A stretch of DNA of 15,549 nucleotides from RGIG7300 sp045133915 (GTDB lineage Bacteria > Bacillota > Clostridia > Oscillospirales > CAG-272): contig JBGUUX010000093.1 of assembly GCA_045133915.1 (NCBI GenBank), positions 1-15,549 of the forward strand, in the 5' to 3' direction. The first letter of the stretch is position 1, and each line of letters begins with the position of its first letter. The notes beneath the pieces are model-generated. The model saw only the letters and a list, made by a program, of their open reading frames with translations, was not told the DNA's origin and searched no databases. This document shows, one piece after another, positions 5,941-14,134 of this stretch. Position numbers and translations under genes: made by a program.

Positions 5941-8331
5941 TTATTTTAATTCTACGATGGTTACACCGCCGTCACCCTCGCCGTACATGCCCTCACGGAA
6001 TGTAGCGATACGTCGGTCTTTTTTCAGTAAGGGTTTAAGGGCGGCCTTGAGCTTACCTGTTCCCTTGCCGTGGATAAGAGTTACTATCTTGACGCCCGAA
6101 AGGGTTGCATCGTCAAGATACTTGTCAACCATGTACCAAGCCTCCTCACCGTTCATGCCGCGGAGGTCAAGCTCGGGCTTAAAGGTGCTTGATACGGTCT
6201 TTGCAAAGTTGCCTGCGGTGACCTTTTTATTTTCCTTGGTGGTTACGGAAATTGCACCGTCACCTACCAGCATAAGGTTCTTTTCCTTGGTCTTGGTTAT
6301 CATCTGACCGATACGTACCGATACGTTGCCGTCACCCTTGGGTTCCTCTGCAACCACGCCCTCACGGTCGATGTTCATAAGCTTGACAAGATCTCCTTTT
6401 TTAAGCTTACGAGGCAGCTTGTAGCCATCGTTTGCTCTCTCTATTACCGGATTAGCTCTGTCGTCGGCATCACGAAGATTCTTTCGGATATTGGCTCTTG
6501 CCTCCTCAAGTCCCTCGGCAAGACGTTCGCTGTCACGCTGTTTTTTGACCTTTTCAAGCTCACGGAATACAAAGTCGCTTGATGCTCTTGCCGATGCTAT
6601 CATAGCCTGAGCCTTTGCTTCCGCCTTTTCTATCTGTCTTTCACTTTCTTCAAGACGTGCGCGCATCTTCTTTTCGGCGTTACGCTTGAAGTTTTCGTAT
6701 TCGTTCTTAAGGCTTCTTGCCTTATCTCTTTCCCTCTCCATCTCGATACGGGTAGCCTCAAGCTTTTCGATAACTATCTCAAAACGCTTGTTATCGCTTG
6801 CCACGTAGCTGCCGGCTCTGTCTATTATCTCCTCGGGCAGACCGAGCTTACGGGAAATAGCAAAGGCGTTTGACTTACCCGGAGTACCGGTTATAAGTCG
6901 GTATGTGGGACGAAGTGTTTCTATATCAAACTCGCAGGATGCGTTGCATACACCCTCTGTATCAAGGGCGTATACCTTAAGCTCGGCATAGTGTGTTGTT
7001 GCCGCACAAAGCGCACCCTTTTCTCTTATCTTTTCAAGTATGGAGACCGCAAGCGCCGCACCCTCTACCGGGTCGGTACCTGCGCCCAGCTCGTCAAAGA
7101 GCACCAGACTTCCCTTACCTGCCTGCTTTATTATCTCAACGGTATTGACCATATGAGCCGAGAAGGTGGAAAGCGACTGCTCTATGCTCTGCTCGTCACC
7201 GATGTCACAAAGCACCTTGTCAAAAACGCAGGCTGTGGACTCGGAGTCGCAGGGGACGTGAAGTCCGCACCGGAGCATTATCACAAACAGACCGAGGGTC
7301 TTAAGCGTTACCGTCTTACCGCCGGTGTTGGGACCGGTTACCACAAGGGTATCGTATTTACCGCCCACCGAAACGTTTATCGGAACTGCTTTTTTGGGAT
7401 CAAGGAGGGGGTGTCTTGCCTTTATAAGTGTAAGCTCACCGTCCTCGTTTATAGTAGGCATACAGGCATCCATATTGACCGAAAGCTTACCCATACTGAA
7501 GGTAAGCGCAAGATCGGTAATGTTGCCGTAGTTTGCCATTATTTCCTGAGCGTTATTAGCACACTCGGCAGAAAGGATGGCAAGTATACGCTCTATCTCG
7601 TGCTTTTCTGCCGCCTCAAGCTCTCTTAGCGTGTTGTTTGACTCAACTACCGCCATAGGCTCGATAAAAAGGGTAGCGCCCGAGGATGAGGTATCATGCA
7701 CAAGACCCTTGATCTCGTTCTTATACTCGATCTTTACGGGAACAACGTATCTGCCGTCACGCTGGGTAACGATATTCTCCTGCAGGTACTTTGCGTACTG
7801 ACCGCCTGTATACTTTGAAAGTGTTTCTTTTATCTTGTTGTTGGTGTTTCTTATCTTACGGCGGATGTCACTAAGCTCGGGAGTAGCGTCGTCCGCTATC
7901 ATATCCGCTGTAACTATGATCTTTCTTATTCTGTCCTCAAGAGCCTTATTGGGGCTGAGAAGATAGAATGCTTCGTCAAGGATGGTGTCAAAGCGCTTGT
8001 TGGAGTCGATATACTCCTGTAAGCGGCGGGCACTGCCCAGCACCTCTGCAACACGGATAAGCTCTACGGTGTTAAGACTTGCGCCCTTGACACAACGCTC
8101 AATGGCGTTGGTGATGTCCTTGATATCACCGAAGGGTGGCATTCCCTTTTCGTCGATAAGACGCTTGGCGTCGGTCGTTGAGAGAAGTCTTCTTCTGACG
8201 GTATAGACCTCGTGAGAGGGTTCTATTGCCAGAGCAAGTTTCTTTGCACCCTCCGTGGGAGCAATCTCACAAAGCATTTCCCTGATCTTATGAAATTCAA
8301 GTGTTTTTATCGCTTTTGTATATTCCGGCAT
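5941..8331 (-). CDS. mutS2: Endonuclease/ribosome-splitting ATPase MutS2
   Basis: A 796-residue protein, normal MutS2 length. It has a MutS core and lever region, then the ABC-type ATPase: Walker A GPNTGGKT (333-340), Walker B LVLFDELGAGTDP with D413/E414, and the THYAELK segment (446-452). A long charged coiled coil spans about 515-620. A C-terminal Smr nuclease domain carries LDLRG (721-725) and HGKGTGKL (754-761). There is no N-terminal MutS mismatch-recognition domain, which separates it from MutS1. Family knowledge: in Bacillus subtilis MutS2 (RqcU) recognises collided ribosomes and splits them, and it has also been linked to suppression of recombination. It starts 3 bp after the recO stop, so it is translated from the same message. 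Confidence 0.97.
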   Translation of the reverse strand: MPEYTKAIKTLEFHKIREMLCEIAPTEGAKKLALAIEPSHEVYTVRRRLLSTTDAKRLIDEKGMPPFGDIKDITNAIERCVKGASLNTVELIRVAEVLGSARRLQEYIDSNKRFDTILDEAFYLLSPNKALEDRIRKIIVTADMIADDATPELSDIRRKIRNTNNKIKETLSKYTGGQYAKYLQENIVTQRDGRYVVPVKIEYKNEIKGLVHDTSSSGATLFIEPMAVVESNNTLRELEAAEKHEIERILAILSAECANNAQEIMANYGNITDLALTFSMGKLSVNMDACMPTINEDGELTLIKARHPLLDPKKAVPINVSVGGKYDTLVVTGPNTGGKTVTLKTLGLFVIMLRCGLHVPCDSESTACVFDKVLCDIGDEQSIEQSLSTFSAHMVNTVEIIKQAGKGSLVLFDELGAGTDPVEGAALAVSILEKIREKGALCAATTHYAELKVYALDTEGVCNASCEFDIETLRPTYRLITGTPGKSNAFAISRKLGLPEEIIDRAGSYVASDNKRFEIVIEKLEATRIEMERERDKARSLKNEYENFKRNAEKKMRARLEESERQIEKAEAKAQAMIASARASSDFVFRELEKVKKQRDSERLAEGLEEARANIRKNLRDADDRANPVIERANDGYKLPRKLKKGDLVKLMNIDREGVVAEEPKGDGNVSVRIGQMITKTKEKNLMLVGDGAISVTTKENKKVTAGNFAKTVSSTFKPELDLRGMNGEEAWYMVDKYLDDATLSGVKIVTLIHGKGTGKLKAALKPLLKKDRRIATFREGMYGEGDGGVTIVELK

Positions 8332-8334
8332 AAT

Positions 8335-9117
8335 TTACATACTGTCGACTTCGTGATAGAAGTCAAGGGTGGTAAATCCCCTTTCAAGATGATTGATAAT
8401 ATATTTTTCGCAGATCTCTGCGTAAGCTTCCTGCTCGTCCTCTGCTATGGAGTAAGAAAAAACTCTGTTTGGCTCGGCTGACAGAACGTATCTCAAACCC
8501 TTTAAAATCGATGGAGTCAGCTGAAGGACTATAGATGCCGTTCCCGTATCCTCGGGAGCCGCTTCACCCATATTTCGTATCTTCTGACATTGGCGGCAAT
8601 AGATAATACCGTTCATTACGTCAAAGAGCATCTCGCCGTCCTCACAGCCGCAGATATCGCAGCCGTGAAGCTCGGGCATATAGCCTGCCTGAGCCATAGC
8701 TCGGAACTCAAAGGTCGCCTTGATATGCTGTAAGGACTTCTCCCCTTTCTGTATGAGATACAGGGTGTTGAGGGTTAGTCGGAGCATGTCGGTTTCGTTA
8801 TTGTTTTCTACAGTCAGCTCCCTTGCAACGTCAAGTATATACTGACCGAGAGCAAAGGCTGACAGATCGTTTGTAATATCGTAAAAGGAGTGGAGTACCT
8901 CACCCTTTACTATCGACATACCGCCTGTTCTGACCTCTACCTCAAAGCGGCAGAACTGAAAGGGCATGGTGTAGGCAAGGGATCCTCTTTTTAAGCTTCT
9001 GACGTTACTTGCGTAAACCGAGACCTTGCCCTCATCTGCTGTAAGAACGGTGAGTATCTTGTCCCGTTCCTTTAAGACTGTGTGAGAAAGTATAAGTCCC
9101 TCAAAGGTCTTACGCAT
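8335..9117 (-). CDS. recO: DNA repair protein RecO
   Basis: A 260-residue protein with the RecO layout. An N-terminal OB fold begins FEGLILSHTVLKERDKILTV and a helical C-terminal domain follows. A zinc-finger-like set CDIC (153-156) and YCRQC (C174, C177) is intact; some RecO proteins lack it. RecO helps load RecA onto SSB-coated single-stranded DNA together with RecR in recombinational repair. The start at 9117 is one base after the era stop codon, and its ribosome binding site GGGAGA lies inside the last codons of era. The era-recO adjacency is common in Firmicutes. Residues 181-260 are less conserved but uninterrupted. Confidence 0.95.
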   Translation of the reverse strand: MRKTFEGLILSHTVLKERDKILTVLTADEGKVSVYASNVRSLKRGSLAYTMPFQFCRFEVEVRTGGMSIVKGEVLHSFYDITNDLSAFALGQYILDVARELTVENNNETDMLRLTLNTLYLIQKGEKSLQHIKATFEFRAMAQAGYMPELHGCDICGCEDGEMLFDVMNGIIYCRQCQKIRNMGEAAPEDTGTASIVLQLTPSILKGLRYVLSAEPNRVFSYSIAEDEQEAYAEICEKYIINHLERGFTTLDFYHEVDSM

Positions 9118-9118
9118 C

Positions 9119-10012
9119 TTATTCTCCCATTTCGTCCTTGAAACCGAAGTTACTGATATTGAAGTTGGAGTCTCTCCAGTTTTCCTTTACCTTGACCCAA
9201 AGATCAAGGAATACCTTGGTGCCGAAGAACTTTTCCATGTCCTCACGGGCATAGGAACCGATGGTCTTAAGGGACGCACCGTGCTTACCGATGATGATTC
9301 CCTTATGGGAAGCCTTTTCGCAGAAGATCTCTGCTCTGATCTTGATAAGCTTGGAGCCTTCCTCAAACGCCTCGATAACCACCGCAGTACCGTGGGGTAT
9401 CTCGTCGTCAAGTGTACGAAGTATCTTCTCACGGATGATCTCAGCCGCGATCTGTCTTTCAGGCTGGTCGGTTATGGCATCCTCGGGGAAGAACCAGATA
9501 CCCTCCTGCATAAAGTTCTCGGTCTCGTTAAGCACGATATCTACGCCGTCGTTGTTAAGGGCGGATATCGGAACAACAGAAGCAAACTCATAGAGAGGAG
9601 AAAACTCGTTTATTGTTTCGGCAACCTTACCCGCATCCGACTTGTCGGTCTTGTTGATAACGAGAAGCGCAGGCATATCCATACGCTTGAACTTTTCGAT
9701 AAGGCCGAGCTCAATGGCGTGAGGCTTGGTACCTGCCTCTACCACAAGGATGGCTGCATCAACGTCACCGATAGCGCTGGAAACAGACTTGACCATAAAG
9801 TCACCCAGCTTGGTCTTGGGGTTATGCATACCGGGAGTGTCAAGGAAAACGAACTGTGTTTCCCCTCTGGTAAGTATACCGGTTATACGGTTACGGGTGG
9901 TCTGAGGTTTCTTTGATATGATAGCTATTTTTTCGCCTAAAAGCGCGTTAAGTAAGGTTGATTTACCTACGTTAGGTCTGCCGACAATGGCAACGAATCC
10001 TGTCTTTTTCAT
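9119..10012 (-). CDS. era: GTPase Era
   Basis: A 297-residue protein, full length for Era. GTPase motifs are complete: G1 GRPNVGKS (11-18), the PQTTR switch I (36-40), G3 DTPG (58-61), G4 NKTD (120-123) and G5 SAL (150-152). The C-terminal KH RNA-binding domain has GIIIGKHGASLK (238-249). Era binds the 3' end of 16S rRNA and acts in assembly of the small ribosomal subunit. The ATG at 10012 has AGGAG five bases upstream. The 45-bp gap from ybeY is the loosest in this part of the operon and carries a good promoter match. In many relatives dgkA and cdd lie between ybeY and era; they are absent here. Confidence 0.97.
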   Translation of the reverse strand: MKKTGFVAIVGRPNVGKSTLLNALLGEKIAIISKKPQTTRNRITGILTRGETQFVFLDTPGMHNPKTKLGDFMVKSVSSAIGDVDAAILVVEAGTKPHAIELGLIEKFKRMDMPALLVINKTDKSDAGKVAETINEFSPLYEFASVVPISALNNDGVDIVLNETENFMQEGIWFFPEDAITDQPERQIAAEIIREKILRTLDDEIPHGTAVVIEAFEEGSKLIKIRAEIFCEKASHKGIIIGKHGASLKTIGSYAREDMEKFFGTKVFLDLWVKVKENWRDSNFNISNFGFKDEMGE

Positions 10013-10045
10013 CTAGTCTCCTAAAGTGTTATATATATTTAATAT

Positions 10046-10074
10046 ATTATACTATATTTACTTGTTTCGTGCAA
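10046..10074 (-). promoter_or_regulatory. Internal sigma-A-type promoter before era
   Basis: On the minus strand TTGCAC (10074-10069) is followed after exactly 17 bp by TATAAT (10051-10046). The -35 lies in the last codons of ybeY and the -10 in the very AT-rich gap, 33 bp before the era start codon. The -10 is a perfect consensus match and the spacing is ideal; the -35 keeps only the TTG. It would allow era-recO-mutS2 to be made independently of the sporulation genes upstream. Confidence 0.55.
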
Positions 10075-10531
10075 GACCCATTTTGCACAAAATTGCCTCC
10101 TGACGTGTAAACATTTCGCTTTCCTGCGCCTTTCCCTCCTCGTGGTCGTAACCTAAGAGGTGAAGCATGGAATGAACTGTCAAAAACGCCACTTCTCTTT
10201 CAAAGCTGTGTCCATACTCCTCGGCCTGTTCCCTTGCCTTTTCAAGTGAGAGAACTATATCGCCAAGCACGGTCTTGCCACCCATATCCTCCTCGTCGAA
10301 AATAGGAAATGAGAGAACGTCGGTAGGACGGTCAACACCTCGGTGCTCACGGTTGAGCTCGTGGATGTTTTCGTTATCGGTAAGGGTAAGGGATATCTCA
10401 CATTTATCGGGATATTTTTCGTACTTCAGGCTCTTTACGATAGCTTTAGCTATAAGCCTTGTCAGCTTACCTGTGACCTCGATCTTATCCTGTTCATCGT
10501 TTATAAGTATATCGTGTCCGTTTTTCCTCAT
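10058..10531 (-). CDS. ybeY: Endoribonuclease YbeY (rRNA maturation)
   Basis: A 157-residue single-domain metalloprotein of normal length. The zinc signature is complete: H120, H124 and H130 in VHSMLHLLGYDH. The upstream family motif NREHRGVDRPTDVLSFP (60-76) is also present. YbeY acts in 16S rRNA 3'-end maturation and ribosome quality control. Its first 38 bases overlap the end of phoH in another frame, and GAAGGG lies just before the ATG at 10531, so the two genes are probably translationally coupled. Next to phoH and era is its usual genomic setting. Confidence 0.95.
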   Translation of the reverse strand: MRKNGHDILINDEQDKIEVTGKLTRLIAKAIVKSLKYEKYPDKCEISLTLTDNENIHELNREHRGVDRPTDVLSFPIFDEEDMGGKTVLGDIVLSLEKAREQAEEYGHSFEREVAFLTVHSMLHLLGYDHEEGKAQESEMFTRQEAILCKMGLARNK

Positions 10532-11522
10532 TTTGTCCCTTCTCTTTTCTTTCTTTGTCGTATTTTTCGTATGCTTTTATTATCTTCTGCACAAGGTGGT
10601 GTCTTACAACGTCACGGTCGGTAAAACGGTGGATAGCGATGTCCTCGATACCCTCTAAAATTCTTGTCGCCTCCACAAGACCGCTCTTTTTACCAAAGGG
10701 CAGGTCGGTCTGGGTAACGTCACCGGTTACCACCGCCTTTGAGTTAAAGCCGAGACGTGTTAAGAACATCTTCATCTGCTCGGGGGTAGTGTTCTGCGCC
10801 TCGTCAAGTATAATAAAGGAGTCGTCAAGGGTACGTCCTCTCATATATGCAAGGGGAGCTATCTCTATAGTTCCTCTCTCAAGGTATCTCTGATAGTTTT
10901 CGGGGCCCAGCATCTCAAAGAGCGCGTCATACAGGGGACGAAGATAGGGGTCTATCTTGCTCTGAAGGTCACCGGGAAGATAACCCAGTCTCTCACCTGC
11001 CTCAACCGCAGGACGGGTGAGGATTATACGGTTTACCTGCTTTGCGCGAAGAGCCTTGACAGCCATGGCAACAGCTAAAAAGGTCTTACCTGTACCTGCA
11101 GGACCAACACCCATAACTACGGTGTTTTTCTCAATATCCTCCACGTATTTTCGCTGACCTACCGTCTTTGCTTTTATGGGCTTGCCACGGGTGGTAATGC
11201 ATATACAGTCGTCGTCAACAAAGCCTGCAAGCTCCTCCTGCTTACCCTCCTTAACCATATCGATAAGATACTGTATGCTCTGGTGGGTAAGCTCGGCATT
11301 AAAGGTAGCCATACGCTTCATACAGGTTATGACGTCTGCCGCCATATTGACATCCTCGGTATCACCTGATATTACTATGGCATCCCCCGCCGTCTTTTCG
11401 GTATCGCGGTTGTTTACCGTAACGCCAAACGCCTTTTCCACCAATGCGGTATTGGCGTCAAAGCTGCCGAAGATTATAGCGGTCTGCTCTATGGTATCTG
11501 TTAAAATAATTCTTTCTGCCAT
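10494..11522 (-). CDS. phoH: PhoH family ATPase (PhoH/YbeZ-like)
   Basis: A 342-residue PhoH-like P-loop ATPase. A small N-terminal KH-like region (to about 115) precedes the ATPase with Walker A GPAGTGKT (140-147) and Walker B FIILDEAQ (236-243). A typical LTRPAVEAGERLGYLPGD segment spans 168-185. PhoH is thought to act in RNA metabolism with YbeY, which agrees with its position, but the precise reaction is not settled. The start at 11522 has AAAGGA seven bases upstream and lies 17 bp after yqfD. In many Firmicutes the membrane HD-domain protein PgpH (YqfF) lies between phoH and ybeY; here the two genes overlap directly. Confidence 0.95.
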   Translation of the reverse strand: MAERIILTDTIEQTAIIFGSFDANTALVEKAFGVTVNNRDTEKTAGDAIVISGDTEDVNMAADVITCMKRMATFNAELTHQSIQYLIDMVKEGKQEELAGFVDDDCICITTRGKPIKAKTVGQRKYVEDIEKNTVVMGVGPAGTGKTFLAVAMAVKALRAKQVNRIILTRPAVEAGERLGYLPGDLQSKIDPYLRPLYDALFEMLGPENYQRYLERGTIEIAPLAYMRGRTLDDSFIILDEAQNTTPEQMKMFLTRLGFNSKAVVTGDVTQTDLPFGKKSGLVEATRILEGIEDIAIHRFTDRDVVRHHLVQKIIKAYEKYDKERKEKGQNEEKRTRYTYKR

Positions 11523-11539
11523 TAAAAAATCCTTTCAGA

Positions 11540-12718
11540 TCAGTTGGTTTCTATATCGGCAGGAGTGGTTATATCCATCCTGCATTTTATGTTTAGTGTT
11601 AATATATACGAGCTCTCGGTCTTCTTTTCCAGGGCTTCAACCGATATGAGCTCGGCTGTGGGAAGCTCGGCTGATAGCTTACGCTTCATCAAAGCCTCTG
11701 CGGCTTTTTTTGCCTCGTCCTCTGAGTAGATAAAGTCCTTTGCGGTGTACTCGCGGTATACAGTCTTTTCGATCGACAAGGGCAGCTCTATCTCCTCAAA
11801 GAGAACAGCCGAAGCCACCTCACAAAGACTTGTACAGGTCAGATCTTTTGGCGCTTCGTCCGAAAAATAAGGGATGGTAAGATTGAAAAATCTTATACGT
11901 CTTTCCTCAAAGCGTCTGCCTGTGTATACCTGCTTCTGATAGCTATAGGGTACCTCTACGGTAAGGGTGGTGTCCACCGTTGCCATAACCTCGCCCTTTG
12001 CCCTGCAAAGGCTGAAGTCACCGTCCTTGTTTTCAACTATACCGCTTATAAGAAGGTCTCCCTTTTTTACAACGTTGCCATACTCTACCTGACTTTTGCC
12101 CTCGTAAACGCTGCAGTCCTCAACAATGCCGCCGTGGGACGCAATAAGATTTCGGGGAGTTTGCGCCTCTTCGCCGTGAAGAGACTTTTCCTGTATCTCA
12201 ACGTAGGCAACGGTACCCTTAAGGTTGACCGACACCCAAGAAAAATCGGTATATTTATCCACGTAGTCGATGCACAGATCCTCAAAATCAACAGAGGGAA
12301 TAAAGGCTCCCTCGTAACATCCCAGAGTCTCAAGATTTTTGATAATAACGTTGTGTGGCGTATCGGTAGTGGATATCACCTTAATATCCCATATAAAAAG
12401 CGAAGAGGAAAATATAACGGCCAGATATATCACAAAACCGAAAATCAGCCCTATACGGTTACGGTGCGCCTTAATAACAAAGGGTATACCTTTACAGTAT
12501 ACACTATAAACCTTTATGTCGGTTTTGTCAAGAATCGGCATAAGGATTTTGTATTCTTTTTCAAGGAGAAGAAAGGTTATATCCCCCTCCTCGGTACGCC
12601 GAAGGTCAAAGTGATCTATGCCGTGCCGCATCATAATATTGATAAGCCTTACCGAGTGGACTCTCTCACACCTGAGCTTACGGTAGCCCCATAAGAATTT
12701 TACCCCTAATGATGCCAT
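11540..12718 (-). CDS. yqfD: Sporulation protein YqfD
   Basis: A 392-residue protein matching YqfD in length and layout. It has an N-terminal soluble region (from FLWGYRKLRCERVHSVRLIN), one clear membrane helix at about 88-110 (IGLIFGFVIYLAVIFSSSLFIW), and a large C-terminal extracytoplasmic part. In Bacillus yqfD is a mother-cell (sigma-E) sporulation gene next to yqfC. The start codon overlaps the yqfC stop by one base (TAATG), with GGAGGG six bases before the ATG, so translation is coupled. It heads the same operon as phoH, tying a sporulation pair to ribosome-maturation genes, an arrangement conserved across Firmicutes. Confidence 0.93.
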   Translation of the reverse strand: MASLGVKFLWGYRKLRCERVHSVRLINIMMRHGIDHFDLRRTEEGDITFLLLEKEYKILMPILDKTDIKVYSVYCKGIPFVIKAHRNRIGLIFGFVIYLAVIFSSSLFIWDIKVISTTDTPHNVIIKNLETLGCYEGAFIPSVDFEDLCIDYVDKYTDFSWVSVNLKGTVAYVEIQEKSLHGEEAQTPRNLIASHGGIVEDCSVYEGKSQVEYGNVVKKGDLLISGIVENKDGDFSLCRAKGEVMATVDTTLTVEVPYSYQKQVYTGRRFEERRIRFFNLTIPYFSDEAPKDLTCTSLCEVASAVLFEEIELPLSIEKTVYREYTAKDFIYSEDEAKKAAEALMKRKLSAELPTAELISVEALEKKTESSYILTLNIKCRMDITTPADIETN

Positions 12719-13002
12719 TATAATCCCTCCTCAAAACGTATCGAAGATATACGTCCTCTCACCGAGGTGTGACCCGTATAATAGGTCTTGAGAGTGAGGT
12801 CCTCGCCGCAAACAGACATTACCCTTCCCCGTAACCTGAGCTGTATCTCCTGACGCTCGTAGAGCAGTATCCCAAGGCATCCGTCAATTGCTATCTCTCT
12901 TGTCCCTATGATATGTATATCAGGTGCTGACATAAAGACTGTATCGGGAAATCCCATACCGTCAGCTACTATCTCACCAAGGCTCCGTTTCCTTCGCTTC
13001 AC
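12718..13002 (-). CDS. yqfC: Sporulation protein YqfC (YabP/YqfC family), GTG start
   Basis: A 94-residue YqfC homologue. After MKRRKRSLGEIVADGMGFP it has the family core APDIHIIGTREIAIDG and a short beta-rich remainder to the stop. The open frame extends to a TTG at 13038, but no ribosome binding site precedes that codon. The GTG at 13002 has AAGGAGA (13017-13011) eight bases upstream and gives the family's usual length of about 93 residues, so it is preferred. YqfC and YqfD are sporulation proteins of the YabP/YqfC and YqfD families, and YqfC is expected to act in the mother cell. It is divergent from the ylbJ-like gene across 54 bp, where both promoters must lie. Confidence 0.9.
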   Translation of the reverse strand: MKRRKRSLGEIVADGMGFPDTVFMSAPDIHIIGTREIAIDGCLGILLYERQEIQLRLRGRVMSVCGEDLTLKTYYTGHTSVRGRISSIRFEEGL

Positions 13003-13056
13003 GTATATTTTCTCCTTCGGTAAAGTATAATTTATCAAAACATTTTATGCGGAGGG
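13003..13056. promoter_or_regulatory. Divergent promoter region between yqfC and the ylbJ-like gene
   Basis: This 54-bp AT-rich gap must hold the start signals for two divergent sporulation-type genes. On the minus strand CATAAAAT (13049-13042) resembles the sigma-E -10 element, but no convincing -35 is seen at the right spacing. On the plus strand no clear -10/-35 pair was found. The yqfC ribosome binding site is at 13017-13011. The assignment to sigma-E rests mainly on family knowledge. Confidence 0.3.
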
Positions 13057-13881
13057 ATGACCGTAAATTACATAATAACCGATGCGCTCAGACTCTGCGC
13101 AGAGAATCTTATCCCCTCTGTTTTTCCCTTTATGGTACTTACCAATCTTCTTATATCCTGCGGCTTTGACGATATGGTAAAAGCCCTTATAAAACGCCCC
13201 TTTGAAGCGCTTTTTCACCTCAACGCAAACCTGGCTTCTGCCTATATTTTAGGTATAATTTCAGGCTATCCTCAGGGGGCGTACGCCATAACCGAGATAT
13301 ACGAAAAAGGAGGGTGTACAAAGGATGAGGCGCAGCGAGCCCTTGCCTTCTGCAACAATACGGGACCCGCCTTTATGATATCGGCTATCGGAACACTTTT
13401 TGGGAACGTGAGGCTTGGGTGGAGTCTGTTTTTTATGCAGTTGGCAATAACCCTTTTGTACGGTATTTTGACAAGACCAAAAAAGCTTTCATCCTGCACC
13501 GAAATAAAAAATACAAGCCCGATAAGCTTAGATATCATCCCTAAAGCGGTTACCTCCTCGGTGGTACCCATGCTCAATATCTGCGGTTTTGTGGTGATAT
13601 TTGCCATACTCTGCTACTGGGTCTCGTACCTGCCCTTAGGCAGGGAAACAAAGGCTTTTATTTATGCTGTACTTGAGATATCAAACGCCGTAAAATTCAT
13701 AAGCCGTGATCCATCGCTACCCATACTTTGCTTCTCGGTCATATGGTCGGGAATATGCGTACATATGCAGACCGCCTCGGTTGTAGGAGGTCGATTTTCC
13801 ATGAAAAGATATTACGTGGCAAAGGCGGTACAGTCTCTGTCTGTTTTTTTGATTTTATACTTGAAAAAACTGCTTGTTTAA
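13057..13881 (+). CDS. Short YlbJ/SpoVV-like sporulation membrane protein (nucleoside-transporter Gate fold)
   Basis: A 274-residue polytopic membrane protein. It has Gate-domain features of the YlbJ family: LIPSVFPFMVLTNLLI (18-33), SGYPQGA (69-75), FCNNTGPAF (98-106), VPMLNICGFVVIF (170-182) and WSGICVHMQ (230-238). About six to seven hydrophobic segments are visible. YlbJ (SpoVV) of Bacillus is a mother-cell transporter needed to move dipicolinic acid into the forespore; the same role is plausible here but inferred. It is well short of the roughly 400-residue Bacillus protein and lacks the usual first membrane helix. The frame cannot be extended upstream because of a TAA at 13021. GGAGGG directly abuts the ATG with no spacer, an unusually poor start context. 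Confidence 0.75.
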   Translation: MTVNYIITDALRLCAENLIPSVFPFMVLTNLLISCGFDDMVKALIKRPFEALFHLNANLASAYILGIISGYPQGAYAITEIYEKGGCTKDEAQRALAFCNNTGPAFMISAIGTLFGNVRLGWSLFFMQLAITLLYGILTRPKKLSSCTEIKNTSPISLDIIPKAVTSSVVPMLNICGFVVIFAILCYWVSYLPLGRETKAFIYAVLEISNAVKFISRDPSLPILCFSVIWSGICVHMQTASVVGGRFSMKRYYVAKAVQSLSVFLILYLKKLLV

Positions 13882-13910
13882 TGTATAATACTGTCAAAGG
13901 ATGTGAAAAG

Positions 13911-14123
13911 ATGTTCAAAAAATCAAAGCATGAGATAAACCGTGTCTGCGCTTGCTGTGAGCATGCAGAGACACTTAACAACGAGGATATAGTTCTCTGC
14001 TCTCTTAAGGGCGTTGTGTCAAGCGGACACGTATGTAAAAAGTTTGTCTACGATCCCTTGAAAAGAGACCCTAAGCCCTTGTCAAAGATACCCGGACTTG
14101 ACCCGGATATGCTTGTGCTGTAA
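13911..14123 (+). CDS. Conserved small cysteine-containing protein, function unknown
   Basis: A 70-residue protein starting MFKKSKHEINRVCACCEHAE. Cysteines at 13, 15, 16, 30 and 42 are arranged as C-x-C-C...C...C, ending in FVYDPLKRDPKPL. This is consistent with a small metal- or zinc-binding knuckle. It looks like a small family common in Ruminococcaceae, but I cannot name a function. The open frame extends back into the ylbJ-like gene. The ATG at 13911 is preferred because AAAGG (13896-13900) lies ten bases upstream; the in-frame ATG at 13881 overlaps the previous stop but has no ribosome binding site. It is 29 bp after the ylbJ-like gene and probably co-transcribed. A hairpin at 14168-14192 could end the message. 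Confidence 0.7.
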   Translation: MFKKSKHEINRVCACCEHAETLNNEDIVLCSLKGVVSSGHVCKKFVYDPLKRDPKPLSKIPGLDPDMLVL

Positions 14124-14134
14124 GCACATCGTAC

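Noticed and set aside
13881..13910. Earlier start (ATG 13881) for the 70-residue cysteine protein
   Set aside because: It overlaps the previous stop (TAATG) but has no ribosome binding site, while ATG 13911 has AAAGG at usable spacing.
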